A DNA stretch of 64,000 bases from Axinella damicornis (GCA_963931865.1 OZ007513.1:9214912-9278911), one strand, 5' to 3'; shown: positions 34,313-45,560, counted from the first letter of the stretch. The notes: generated by a model not told the origin, from the sequence alone. Program-made: numbers and translations.

Positions 34313-35525
34313 CGCACAACTGGCCACCATCCGTTGCAATCTGTCCAGACGCCTCGATCAAACTAGAACTGGCAGTAAAACCAACACAAATGCTTGCACC
34401 GGAAGGGCATGATGATGATGAACACGGTCCTGGCAGGAATTCATCTCGACCCACGATGTAGGAGGGATCATAATTGCAGACGATGTACGTTGCACTGACT
34501 CGGCTGCCATCAGGAAATGCTAGTCGGGGGCAGTGGTAGCTCCCGCAACCCAGCAGATGGGTACTGGACCAGAACAACTGCAGAAGTTGAGAAGGGGGGA
34601 GGGGGTACTTATCTATTTTCAGGTCACTCCCTGCTATCTAACAATTCGGCACTGTACAGTATGCGACAAACAGCTGGGAAGGAGACTATCAGCAACTTCA
34701 ATCGCACAACAAACATGCACTGGTGCTTTACCTGGTTTGGAATGCAGAATTTCGTTGCTGTGATACTACACAGAAAGAGTAACTATGGGCAGAGCTGCAT
34801 GTACTATATATGTATCAAATTCTAAGAACTACCTGCTCACCTGCGTTTGTTGGTCCCGCTCTCCTTCACTCCACCCCAGAATAGCAGTTACAATTGCAGG
34901 TGTTCGTAACGTCGCAGCTATCGAGTCTCGGATGAAGTACAGGTTCTCTCCCGTGCGATGCCCATTGCTTCTCACCACATTCGCATTTCTTTCGAACACA
35001 CAGCCCTTTGCGTGTTCTTCAGCTTTGTTGGCCAGCTCATTGTCCCATTGCTAGAAGGGATACATGTACGATTATAAGGGAATCTCTGACTAATGACTGC
35101 ATGCTCTAGACTGCTGTTTTAGATACAGTAAGTTAATAGCCACAGGTATTAACAATTCACAAACTTAATCTGTCTACACCCAGTAATTGTCTGCAGGTTG
35201 TCACTTTAATGCAGCGCATTTGTATTGTCTTCGCACTAGATCCATTCTGTCTTGTGGTCATTGATAGGAATTACGAAATCCCACAAAAGCGGAATGAATG
35301 ACCACGCTCGTCTGCAATAATTATTATAGGTTTTGTAGACATACCACTCACCAGCTGCCTCATGTCTGCAGCTTGCGCCGAGGCACGTAGGTTGTTGTGC
35401 AGTTCCAACGCTATTTGCTTCTCTTCCCTACTGAGCTGCGTCGCTACTTGGCTAGTGAGTTGAGCGCTACAACGCTTGCCACATAGCGTTGCCAACACAA
35501 CACATGCCACGAGAAGCACCTTCAT
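34313..35525 (-). CDS. Signal peptide and CAP/SCP domain, probable N-terminus of the fibrocystin-L protein
   Basis: Exons 35352-35525 (start MKVLLVACVVLATLCG, a clear signal peptide), 34841-35050, a probable 34732-34765, and 34313-34577. CAP features are visible: LSREEKQIALELHNNLRA (helix 1 with HNxLR), QWDNELANKAEEHAKGC, HRTGENLYF and WSSTHLLGCGSYHC, the strand after the usual GHYTQ-VW motif, followed by a Cys-rich region. CAP proteins are secreted and often bind sterols or lipids. The short exon carrying GHYTQ was not securely found: exon 34732-34765 ends in phase 1 while 34577 starts in phase 0. A candidate with SHTVQ lies near 34652-34675 but lacks a GT donor. The domain may stand alone or, as phases suggest, lead into the fibrocystin-L exons. 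Confidence 0.83.
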
Positions 35526-36480
35526 TCTCGTGGACTTCTTTAACACTCCCGTCCCACAATAATTCACCAGCTCAGGAAGAAAGCACAATTTTTCTTACTC
35601 CTCGCTGACATGTAAAGTTGCTGTGAATTTGTGCCTAGGCGCCTCGCAGCGTTTATTTACGTGAAGCGTGGCCACGGAAACGCTCATCGGAATTTGCCAC
35701 GGTCCCACAGGAATTCCAGCAGGGGGGTGGAGCTGGTATTGTGTTGCAGAACATAATAGCTATTGCGCAACAGCACACTGCAGTCACGTCCGTATTCAGC
35801 CACTTACTTCCTGCCAGACAAATACCGACTTCCTAATTAGGCTAATATGCTGTCTCCACCGGACTTGATCACTCAAACCACATTTTTCATGCTTATTCGC
35901 CCAGTTAGCTGCTCCCTTAAAGTTGTTCCCTCCCTCGCCTGTTGACTTGAGCCATCTCTCCTAGGGGTCGAAGGTCACTTGTGTGCTTCAGAAGTACACC
36001 CTGTATACATGTCACCACAGGTAACATGGTGGTGTTCAGGGGTGTAAGATGTTGTTTTGCAGTGGGGGGGGCAGATGTGACTGACAAGTAGATGAGTGAG
36101 CAAAGCCCGTCCTAATATTATATCATTACAGACACTAATAGTATACAACAAAGTGATCTGCCAGTTAGGGTACAGTGCCATGCAGAACACAATAGATGCA
36201 GATAATTTTCTCATTCTGCAAAAAATTAATGTAAAGCTATGAATTCTAGTGGATGAGCTTGTTGCTCTGTTCGCAAGTACTTGCCAAGGTGAGAATTGTA
36301 CACTTTGCTCGTTCTCAGATTACAACAGCGTACGTGCTACAGAGGTGAGCAGTTGAAAACACAAAAGTCATGAATAAAGACATGGCACATTCACATCACT
36401 ATACCAATACATTCTATAAGCATTCGTGCGTGTGCGTGTGCGTGTGAGTGACAAAAGAGAGGGTGGGACAAGACTATATA
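35526..36480. other. Upstream region of the CAP/fibrocystin-L gene
   Basis: The putative promoter region of the minus-strand gene. No TATA box or other defined core promoter signal could be assigned with confidence, and no coding sequence is recognised. Confidence 0.4.
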
Positions 36481-36481
36481 C

Positions 36482-36842
36482 ATGGGCGTAGCTAGCATTG
36501 AGGCAGAGGAGGCAGCTGCCTCCTCGCTTTCTGACTAATGACGGGCGTGTCCTAGATCCTCGCACACGCCACATACAATGTGCATTCAATCTGATGGCAG
36601 AGACCGGAGCTAGGCTGACCATGAGCAGGCGTACTCCTAGCACGGATAAAATGTAACAAGTCTGGGACAGTCAGGGCACTGGCATATTGCTGTAGCATTT
36701 CGAGAGTGACTGTTTGTGTGCACTGCGGAAGTAATCATGCGGAAATTAATTAGCAATATTAGGCATAAATTTTTGCTGCGTGCTTTGTGCGTGCATGACT
36801 CCCTTCCTCCTCGGTCTCAAAATCCTAGCTACGTCCCTGACA
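36482..36842. mobile_element. hAT-like element with GGGCGTAGCTAG ends
   Basis: The left terminus ATGGGCGTAGCTAGCATT is mirrored by AATCCTAGCTACGTCCCTG on the right. This resembles the common hAT terminus CAGGGGCGTAGC. Non-coding interior. Confidence 0.55.
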
Positions 36843-37379
36843 TGTGAGTGGGGTGTTTGGGTGGGGATGGGACTTGTGATGGATGCGACCCGTTGACTTC
36901 TTGACCACGATCTTTTGGCATCACTCCTTGACCACGAACTTTCGGCAACACTTCTTGTTGTGGAGGGGATGACAGCTCACCAGACTTCTGCACTGGAAGC
37001 TATTCAACACTGGACTCACATTTCACAAGCAGACACAATTGGGGAGCAAAGAGTTGAAGCCAGCAAAGAGAGCGAAGCTGTTTGTATTCCTTAGACCATA
37101 CAATGGAGGGGAAGAGTTGACGTTTACAGGACTTGGTGGGTGCTCTAGTGTAGGTTAAAGCACCCATACAACACTCATTGTTCAGTTAGCTTGTTATGGG
37201 ATATGGTCCAAGTGACAGAGGTCTCCCATTCAAACTTTAACCCTTAAGAACACTCAGGTCACAGTTAATCACTACAGATTAACCCCAGGGTGTTATGTGT
37301 GTCAAAGCATAACTCTGGTCACTGGCTGGTGGCACATGCAGTGCTCATTTGCACGTGATTGGAGTTGGGGGATCCTTCC

Positions 37380-37721
37380 CTCCCACATACACCCCCACAC
37401 ACACACACACACTGCACACACTCGCGTCCTCATCCTGCCAGAGCTGCTGCTCCTTGCCCTCCCTCCACCCACACACACACACACACACACACTGTCACAG
37501 ACTCACGTCCTCATCCTGCCAGAGCTGCTGCTGTCTGCTGATCTTGCACCTGGCTTTCCACTTCCGGCTAGCTGCTCAGCTTCAGCTGTGTCTCAAACAC
37601 GTCCTCACTGCTCAGTTGACCCAAACCAACAAGGCCTGTACGGACAAATGGAAACGGTAAGGCCATACTGTGTCAAGTATGCATGGATATTGTGCGTGAT
37701 TTTTGCATACATCATATGTGT

Positions 37722-37764
<43 letters not shown>

Positions 37765-38020
37765 GGGAGCTGCATAGAAATGGACATCTAATGTACCTAC
37801 CTCCCTCTCTACCCCTTTCCTCCTCCCTTCCTCCCCCTCCCCTCTCTTCCCTCCATCCCGCCAGCTCAATGGCCTCTTCCCTCCCTCCCTCCTTCCCTCC
37901 CTCCCTCCCTCCCTCCCTCCCTCCCTCCCCCCTCCTTTCCTCCCCCTCCCTCCCTCCCTCCCTCCTCCCTCCCTCCCTCCCTCCCTCCCTCCCTCCCTCC
38001 CTCCCTCCCCCCTCACCTCA
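37380..38020. repeat. Low-complexity region: CA repeats, 42-base poly-G and long CCCT tract
   Basis: Two CA runs each sit beside a copy of CGTCCTCATCCTGCCAGAGC (near 37426 and 37506). A G run covers 37722-37763. A CCT/CCCT tract with almost no purines covers about 37800-38020. The sequence is likely hard to assemble and lies next to an assembly gap. Confidence 0.9.
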
Positions 38021-38800
38021 AACCTGCCATGGATAGCCAGTCATCAGCAGCTCATAACTTGAGTCACAAGCTTCACAGCACTTCACCATTAATGTGGACT
38101 TGGAGCTTAGTTTCACATTCTTCCTCTATATCACACAAGTCCTGCGGTAAAGTGACATATCTATTACACCAATATAACAGCAAAATGGACATCTCCTTTA
38201 CAGGGATATACCACACACTATGCACTCTTGACATTCAGCGACCCTATCACACACTCTCTCAACACACAGCTCGTGTGCAGTAGTCTGGCACGATTGTGCG
38301 AGTTGTCCATTTATTGAATGTCCAAAAATATTTTTCAGGTTGGTCAAAATTTGAGAGCAGAAGAGCCGTGCACCTATGCTACGTTAAATCTGTGTGACCC
38401 AGTTCCCAAGAAGGCGTAGCACACAGTTGCTGTGATGATCTTGCATTTCGTGTAGCAGACGAGTAGGTGTCCAAAGTTAGAGCCAAGTGCTAACGAACGA
38501 AGTTTCGGAGCCCAACATATTCGAAGCCATTACTATTAGGTCTACAAAAATACGAATTGCATTGTACTAAAGCCCATGGTGTGTGTGGGCGGGGTCTAGT
38601 AGCAACACTTGAGTGCTCTCACGCACTATAGTACCTCTGTCCCTGATCTGCCAGAAATAGCGAGCAAGCAGCTGATATCTTCCTGGGTACATGGCCGACG
38701 ATGGTGCTCCTTTGCATCACTGCTACTGTGTATGGGTCCTTTTCGTTACCACCGAGCACGGCAGTTAGGACACAAGATTTTCGCACGTAAACTACCGAGC

Positions 38801-39000
38801 NNNNNNNNNNNNNNNNNNNNNNNNNNNNNNNNNNNNNNNNNNNNNNNNNNNNNNNNNNNNNNNNNNNNNNNNNNNNNNNNNNNNNNNNNNNNNNNNNNNN
38901 NNNNNNNNNNNNNNNNNNNNNNNNNNNNNNNNNNNNNNNNNNNNNNNNNNNNNNNNNNNNNNNNNNNNNNNNNNNNNNNNNNNNNNNNNNNNNNNNNNNN
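38801..39000. other. Assembly gap (200 N)
   Basis: Exactly 200 unknown bases, so the true size is probably unknown. The gap lies where the 3' exons of the DNAJC25-like gene are expected. Confidence 1.
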
Positions 39001-39369
39001 TGACAAAGTGGATTGGGCACATTTGAATAGCAATTGACAGTTGTATTACCACTATCGGAATGTGAATGTGTTCAAGTGGCAAGTGCAATGTTGGAAGGCT
39101 AGTGCAACAGCTAGGTGATTGCATGACCAGCTCGTACTATACAGCTAGTCTTGGGCAGTTAGTTTATACAGCTCATCCCAATTAATGCACATGTATGGGA
39201 CGTCACATACGTACCACCACCATCTACATACATTGTAAGTTCAAACCAGTCTGCTAAATTCCCCTAACAGTGACCTTACAGTAAATTGCTACACTGAACA
39301 TTCTCCGAATTAAATAAGAAAAGTTGATTTGTTGCAAAGTGAAGGCAATATTTAAGTAAATTCTCCTCA

Positions 39370-39660
39370 AGTGTGGGACAGAATGTAGGAACACTTCCAC
39401 CACAGAGGGCCAGTCCTGGACCAAGTGTAGGAAGACTTCCTACACACGGCGCCAGTCTGGGGCCAAGTGTAGGAAGACTTCCTACACACAGGGCCAGTCT
39501 GGGACCAAGTGTAGGAAGACTTCCTACACACGGGGCCAGTCTGGGGCCAAGTGTAGGAAGACTTCCTACACACGGGGCCAGTCTGGGGCCAAGTGTAGGA
39601 AGACTTCCTACACACGGGGCTAGTATGGGACCAAGTGTAGGAAGACTTCCTACACGTTAG
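39370..39660. repeat. 42-bp tandem repeat built around a palindrome
   Basis: About six copies of a 42-bp unit. Each contains the near-perfect palindrome GTGTAGGAAGACTTCCTACA. Further half-palindromes lie at 39719-39766. The array sits just downstream of the last recognised DNAJC25 exon. Confidence 0.85.
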
Positions 39661-39893
39661 ACCCAATATATCAATAAATTGCCTGAGTGTAGAACACAAT
39701 GTTAAAATACTGACACCATGTGTAGGAAGAATGTATCCTACACGTGTAGGAAGTATGCTTCCTACAAAAAGAGCATGTGTACACCTATATTCTGAAAATG
39801 GCATGCAAAGTGCACCTCCTTCAAGACATTTTCCTATCAGCAACAAACTTAGTTTCTTATTTAATTCGGAGAATGTTACTGGCTTAACCCTAC

Positions 39894-40048
39894 CTGGATT
39901 ATCGAGCATGAAGTCGTAATTAGTCCTCTCCTCTTCGTCCTTGAGAATCTGTAAAGGAGGATACAGGGTACGTGAGCTAAAGCAGCAGGCAGTCACGAAA
40001 CACCACACATGCAAAGATTATACTACACTACTACTACTATAAGACTTT

Positions 40049-40092
<44 letters not shown>

Positions 40093-42916
40093 TGTCTGTG
40101 TGTGTGCGTGATGGAAGGGGGCGTGGGTCGGGGTGGGAATGACTACAGTGACGCATGACCTTTGTACTTCACTACTACCTCCGAACCTCAAACTCTGCAA
40201 AGATTACGCGAGAACAATGGCCAATAGCAAGGGCCTAGGCTAGAACATTCCCAAATGGCTGAGGCTGCAAGCGGACACAATCCGGGATTAGCAGTTGAAG
40301 TGGATGCAATCTGACAGCAGCGACCAGCGAGCAGCTGCTGAAGTGGACGTGATCGGGGCTGAAGAGCAGCTATAGTGGACGCGGTTGGGGAGCAGCAGCT
40401 GAGGCAGACGCGGTCGGGGAGCAGCAGCTGAGGCGGACACGGTTGGGGAGCTGCAGCTGAGGCTCACAGGATTGGGGAGCAACAGATGAGGCGGACGCGA
40501 TCGGGGGAGCACCAGCTCAGGCGTACGCGATCGGGGTGCAACAGCTGCACGAAGCCCATGCAAAAGGGGATTGGGAGCAGCTGCACTGGGCACCAGACTG
40601 CTGACGTATAGACAAACGAAGGGGAAGTAGCTGCGCGAGCTAAGCGAGCGAAGCTACTTGTATGCTTCAATTGCACTACTATCCATCAACATCAACACAC
40701 ACTAACCTCATAGGCAGTAGTAATAAGCAGAAATTTCTCCCGAGCATCAGGTCCCTAAAATATGATGTATTAAACACACTTTCAATACATTAAGATTTTA
40801 ACGTGTGTTTGTCTGTGTGTGTGTGTGTAACGGAAGTGGGATGTTCGTGGGGAGGGATTAGACTATAGTGACGCGCGACATTCGTACTTTACTTAACCTC
40901 GAACTCCACGAAGAATGTTCGAGAACTTGGGGTCCGGGCATGGGCTGGAATCCAGCAAGCACAATCGGGGAGCAGCAGTCGAAGCGGACGTAATCGGGGA
41001 GCAGCAGTTGAAGCGGACGCAATCGGGGAGTAGCAGCCTAAGTGGACGCGATCGGGAGTAGCAGCTGAAGCGGATGCAAGCGGCGAGCAGCAGACGCAAT
41101 CGGGGAGCAGCAACGGAGGCAAAGGGGGAACAGCAGTTGAAGTGGATGCCACAATCGGGCCCGGGAGCAGCAGCTGAAGCGGAGGCAAGCGGTGAGCAGT
41201 AGCTGAAGCGGACGCAATCGGGGAGCAGCTCTGCAGTCTGCACAGAGGGCTGTCTGGCGCCGGATTACGCACGGTAGGCAAACGAGGAGGAAGTAGCTGA
41301 GCGAGCGAAGCGAGCTCAGCTACTTGTACATATAAACAAGTGACGATTACCACACTCCTGGTAGGGTACGTAGGTAGGGCAAACCTATCTTTCAGAATGA
41401 TAACTCTTGTCTTTCTATCACTTTGTGAATGCTTCAGCAGACTCTTACATTCTCAGGCTGCTCATAGGCGGCTATAGCCTGGATTCCTCCATGCTGCGTG
41501 CTGATAGTATCACATGAGCATCACATGAGCTTTTTGCCCCCCAGTTTCTATTGTAAAAGATACTAAGAATCCACCAATACAGATGAAGTGAGCAATGGTG
41601 ACCATGGGAAGATAAAAGCTCAACCACCAAAGATGCGAGTTTGAGTCAGTGCCGACAAAGACCGTGAAGGTGTTACTGTAGTCAGAATGTTCGTACACCA
41701 ATCAAATCACGGCACAAAAGTTCCCTACCAGGAGTGTAATGTAATGTCACAAATCAATACTTGAACAGTAGGTAACAGTACCTTATACTTGTCAGGATGG
41801 TATTGGACAGCTAGTTTACGATACGCTCTCCTGATTCCTGCCTGCAAAAATACAATGATTATATAAGCGTGATATGGGAGACCAGTTGTATAAGGTACGG
41901 CTAAGAAATAGTAGGCTATCGTGATGCCATATTGATTGCAGTTTTGGAACGCTTCAGTCTGACGTATGTTTATCCGTTGATCTAGTTCAGTTGTAAGTGC
42001 AGAGACCTGTGCCATGTGGCAAACATTGCTAATTGTCCCAAAACAATTATTACTTAAGGTTACGGGATACTCTGTATTGGGAAATGTATACTTAAGCTTG
42101 CTAACCAAAAATCTCTGGTACGAAGAGCGTGAGCAACTTGATTCTGGCGGTGGAGGTGCGCTGTCACAAGGTGCAGGGCATGACGGAAGATTTTTTGACA
42201 GCATAATCCCTGGCAAATTTATCTGCTGTCTCGCTCGATTAATACGGCTTTTTGGTGAACTGAACTGCTTGTTTTTGCATGGCTATACAGCGTATCAGTA
42301 TCAGCTTCCGTCATGCCCTGCACCTTGTGACAGCGCACCTCCACCTCCAGAATCAAGTTGCTCATGCTGTTCGTACCAGAGATTTTTGGTTAGCGAGCTT
42401 AAGTATACATTTCCCAATATATTTCGCACGGTGCGCGCACGAGTATCCCATAACCTTAAGGTCGCGGACCAAAACTTACAACGATGCCATGGCACACACT
42501 GGCAGCCTCTACACTTTCCACGACATCTAATTGACTTCCGCAAAAGGTCACAATAGACTGACAAAAATTGACAGCATAGCCGAAAAACAACACTCGCGTG
42601 TACCACACTAATTGAACTGATACACGACTAGCCCGCGACCTTAAGGACCAGGGTTTGACAATTCAACTTCCATACTTCAGATCTTAGTTAACGTTGTTTG
42701 GGTCATCAAATTGCCACAAAAATTAGTATCACCATAGCAACGTGCACACACATAATTCTTAGCCACACCTTATGCAACTGGTCTATAGGAAACAAACACA
42801 ATGACACTACTACAGTATGAGCACTTACTTAAACATGTACGTTTGTAAAGCCAGGGTTTTTCATTATGGGATATATATTTTACTTACAGAATCAACACTC
42901 CTTTCAACCTCCAGAA
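39894..42916 (-). CDS. DNAJC25: DNAJC25-like ER J-protein, J-domain exons 2-5
   Basis: Exons 42888-42916, 41782-41841, 40707-40754 and 39894-39948 splice in frame after exon 1 (59130-59229). They give VLEVERSVDS, AGIRRAYRKLAVQYHPDKYK with the catalytic HPD motif, GPDAREKFLLITTAYE and ILKDEEERTNYDFMLDNP. Vertebrate DNAJC25 has the same signatures (RAYRQLARRYHPDRYR, EAFLLVATAYE, LKDEETRKDYDYMLDHP). J-domains stimulate Hsp70 ATPase; DNAJC25 is a multi-pass ER or secretory-pathway membrane protein. The expected next segment (YYxHYYxYY, membrane spans, basic C-terminus) was not found between 35.6 and 39.9 kb. It may lie in the assembly gap or have been missed. Exon phases are 1-0, 0-0, 0-0 and 0-1. 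Confidence 0.87.
40040..40680. repeat. Element with internal minisatellite, copy A
   Basis: Starts with a TG microsatellite (about 40050-40090) after TTTAACGTGTG. It continues with an ACTACAGTGACGCRYGAC-like segment and then about ten imperfect 28-30-bp repeats (GGGGAGCAGCAGCTGA...). It ends near AAGCTACTTGTA. A similar copy lies at 40797-41330. Exon 4 of DNAJC25 (40707-40754) lies between the two. Confidence 0.75.
40797..41330. repeat. Element with internal minisatellite, copy B
   Basis: Same order of parts as the copy at 40040-40680: TTTAACGTGTG, TG run, TATAGTGACGCGCGACATTC, an array of CGGGGAGCAGCAGT-type units and a GCTACTTGTA end. The number and order of internal units differ from copy A. 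Confidence 0.75.
41348..41740. mobile_element. CACTCCTGGTA-ended MITE in DNAJC25 intron
   Basis: CCACACTCCTGGTAGGG at the left is mirrored by CCCTACCAGGAGTGTAAT at the right. A shared GGCACAAAA block precedes the right end. The interior differs from the 28052 family copy and is non-coding. Confidence 0.65.
42058..42455. mobile_element. TTAA-flanked foldback MITE, copy 2
   Basis: Same family as 25273-25703: termini GGTTACGGGATA and TATCCCATAACC, the GCATGACGGAAG arm piece, and TTAA at 42054-42057 and 42456-42459. Confidence 0.8.
42460..42640. mobile_element. Second TTAA-flanked MITE sharing a TTAA with its neighbour
   Basis: Termini GGTCGCGG and CCGCGACC, with TTAA at 42456-42459 and 42641-42644. 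The left TTAA is also the right TTAA of the foldback element at 42058-42455. The 181-bp interior is unrelated to it. Confidence 0.65.
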
Positions 42917-43402
42917 CTGTGGAAAAGAAGAGAGAAAATAGTATGATAGGAAACAAGCAATTGATAAACAACAAGTAACAAATTGACATATAATAATCCT
43001 CAGCGATCAAGTGGACACACATTCATATCCAAAAAGGTTCGTGCTAGGTATATAGGTACAGGGTAAAAGTCACACTTACAAAGAAGTTTCATTTGCGTGC
43101 ACACGTCGAGTACTATTATAGTAACTCAACTTGTCAATGAACTTTGCATGTGTAATACTTGAACATTGCACGCGTAACAGTGACTTAACTTGAACTTTTG
43201 CACGTGCAGGAATATTACGGGAGTCGATCATGGATACAAAAGTACGTACGTAGTCACAGATTTAAGCTTGCTGGTGACATTGGATTACTGTGAGTAACAA
43301 CTTACTGTTGTTATACCCACCATAGGGAGCCTAATCTTATCGTAAGCTAGTTTTCCCAGTGGCTTACAACACCGGAAAAAAGTTGCACATCTCAATGCTT
43401 GT

Positions 43403-44009
43403 ATGCAGATCAGCAAAGACAAAGGGGAGGAACTGTTGGAAGAGGATGCTGTGGTGGTGGGGAAATCCTACTTCCCCTCACAACTGGCAGCGAAGCTCAA
43501 TGCAAAGCTGGTGTTGCAAACCATCGAAAAGCTCCAGCTGAGGCCACACCCTCGCAAACGTTCACGGTGTTCTAACATCTCCGTCAGGAGTAAAAAGGGG
43601 GAGGGGAGGTGTCTACTTTTTTGGCTTTGTGAGCGATGGGACCTCAAAAATTCGCTTGGTGGGCTTCAACTCGAATCACAGAAGGACGATGGTGGACTAC
43701 ATGGATAAGAAAGAAGCAATACAGTTGAGTGATTGTGAGATCAAGAAGGCACGAAGAGGAGAGAAAATGGAGGTTGTATTGAAGGGGAGCACGACCATCA
43801 GTGGGTCGCCAAAAAAAATCCAAGTGTCCAGCGTAGACTTCGAAGACGATAAACCTGTAGTGCTCACACTGCAAGAGCTTCAGTCAACTGATGAATACGA
43901 AAAAGTTAGCATTGAGGTGAAGGTGATAAAGGTCACCATACCAGAAACCGTTGGCACGGGGAAAAGAAAGCAGGACGTGATAGTAGCTGATGGCACTGGA
44001 ACAGTTTGA
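43403..44009 (+). pseudogene. Decayed OB-fold (RPA-like) protein, transposon-associated
   Basis: Two overlapping frames (43403 to about 43600 and 43629-44009) read like one protein broken by a frameshift. The second contains SKIRLVGFNSNHRRTMVDYM, IQLSDCEIKKARRGEKMEV and VSIEVKVIKV...GKRKQDVIVADGTGTV. The pattern resembles uncharacterised OB-fold/RPA-like proteins that I recall from cnidarian and sponge genomes. A TGA stops the frame right after GTGTV, where such proteins usually continue, so the copy is truncated. A transposase-like fragment lies 0.9 kb downstream. It sits in DNAJC25 intron 1 on the opposite strand. Confidence 0.5.
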
Positions 44010-44483
44010 TCCATTTCGGGCGAGAACTACATTTAAAGAAGTGTGTCAAACTGACAAAAAATGCAGGACTGCTAAGAGCAGATGTTAAGTTTTTTATATA
44101 GTTTGTGGCTGTTTTTAGTGTAGGTTTATTTGTTTCCTGTAATTGTGAGTTTGCCCCCTTGGTTTATTTTTCATATTAAAACACCTTCAAACACACGTCG
44201 TGATCTTGTTGGGAATTTCCTTTCACAAACTCAACAGTTGTCAAATTCTCTAAGTTCGGGATGGTACAAAAACATGGGAAATTTGTTGTGTTGGGATTTA
44301 CAGTATTTCCCAACATAAGCCCAAGAAGTTCCCATTCTTTTCCAGCAATCGTGTTTCTTATTTTTGGCCAAAGCAAAGATGACTGAGACCATTGAGCTCA
44401 GAAATTGAGCTGATGGGAATTGGAATTGTCTGCTTAGATCCTTAGCCATACTTCTCACTGGTGATCAAGAAGATCACTGATTC

Positions 44484-44750
44484 TAGCCTGAGGTCAGATC
44501 ATGTAGAAACCTTTTGGGGTAGACGGAGATGGCATATTGTCCCTGGGGCCAGCTTCCCCGTCCTTCCGGTCCAGAAACTCATCTCACTGCACTTGCAGTG
44601 TTTGTTCAAACTGTCGGCTTGACGCCATGCTCACAGCAGCCATAGTCAGGTGCTTTTGTGTGTTCACTTCCACATACTTCTCAATGTCTTGTCTCTGAAG
44701 CTTTACATTGCACTAATTGTGGGTTGTACTTGAGGGAGAAGGCAAAACAT
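44484..44750. repeat. Dispersed segment R, copy 1
   Basis: About 267 bp from TAGCCTGAGGTCAGA to GGGAGAAGGCAAAACAT is repeated at 46635-46919 with high identity and small indels. Both copies lie in the same duplicated mobile-element landscape. Confidence 0.8.
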
Positions 44751-44869
44751 TCCAGCATCTTAGGACTACAAAACGGCTACGGTATATGGCAAAGCTTTCC
44801 ACAAGCTTCCAATCTTTCCAGGAGATTGGCATACTCTGAAAATTATCAACCAGTTTACTGCCTGCATAT

Positions 44870-45030
44870 AGAACTTGCTGGCATGATGGTTGGGAAATCA
44901 GACAAGACCATTCGTAATTGGAGGGCACAATTCTTTGAGAATGGGGATGAAATCACAGAGACATAACAACGGGAGTACCAGCGGTACAATGTGCTGTGGA
45001 CAAGTGTGATGTTTAGCCAGGTTCGTATGT
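44870..45030 (+). pseudogene. Transposase N-terminal fragment (DDE, helix-turn-helix)
   Basis: LAGMMVGKSDKTIRNWRAQF is a helix-turn-helix typical of the N-terminus of IS630/Tc1-like DDE transposases. It is followed by NGDEITET, a stop, and then QREYQRYNVLW in frame, which resembles the YQRxGVLWQ motif of the same group. The catalytic DDE region is absent. This is a broken remnant. Confidence 0.55.
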
Positions 45031-45475
45031 ATGAGCAAATGCCAATGGTGAGCTGATGCCCTGCTTTTGTATCCAATTGCTCCGAACACCATACCAGCAG
45101 ATGTATCAGGATATTGGCCATTTCGAGGTGTATGCTGTATGCCAAGGCCATGCATATCAGCAATGCTTGCATCTCGTTTGGGAACCTGAATGGAATCAGA
45201 GTGCCTTAAACAACAAAAGATCATCTCCAAACTAGAAAGCGTCCTCAATTTCCAGAGAAAGGCCAGGCTCCATCACACCATCCCTAAACAACACTAGCCA
45301 CTTCCTCTCGCTATTGTAACAGCGACCAACTCAGAAGATAACATCGTGCCAAATTAACTTCCTGCATCAATTTGAAAACACCTTTGTGGAGATCCCACAG
45401 ATTCATATACTGCATACATGCAGTTGACAGTCAGTCAATTATTGCAGGTATGAACAAGATGTAGTGTACCAAGAT

Positions 45476-45500
45476 GGGGGGGGGGGGGGGGGGGGGGGGG
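45476..45500. repeat. 25-base poly-G run
   Basis: An uninterrupted G run within DNAJC25 intron 1, next to the left duplication block. Confidence 0.9.
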
Positions 45501-45560
45501 TTCCCTCAAAGCTGATATGCCGGCTGGTCATGGGGTATATACCTCTCCTGGCCATGGGTG

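Noticed and set aside
37612..38036. Gly/Arg/Glu-rich and Pro/Ser-rich open frames
   Set aside because: They come from the poly-G run and CCCT tract.
38609..38800. Plus-strand open frame running into the N gap
   Set aside because: Much of its apparent length is unknown bases, and the readable part has no known motif.
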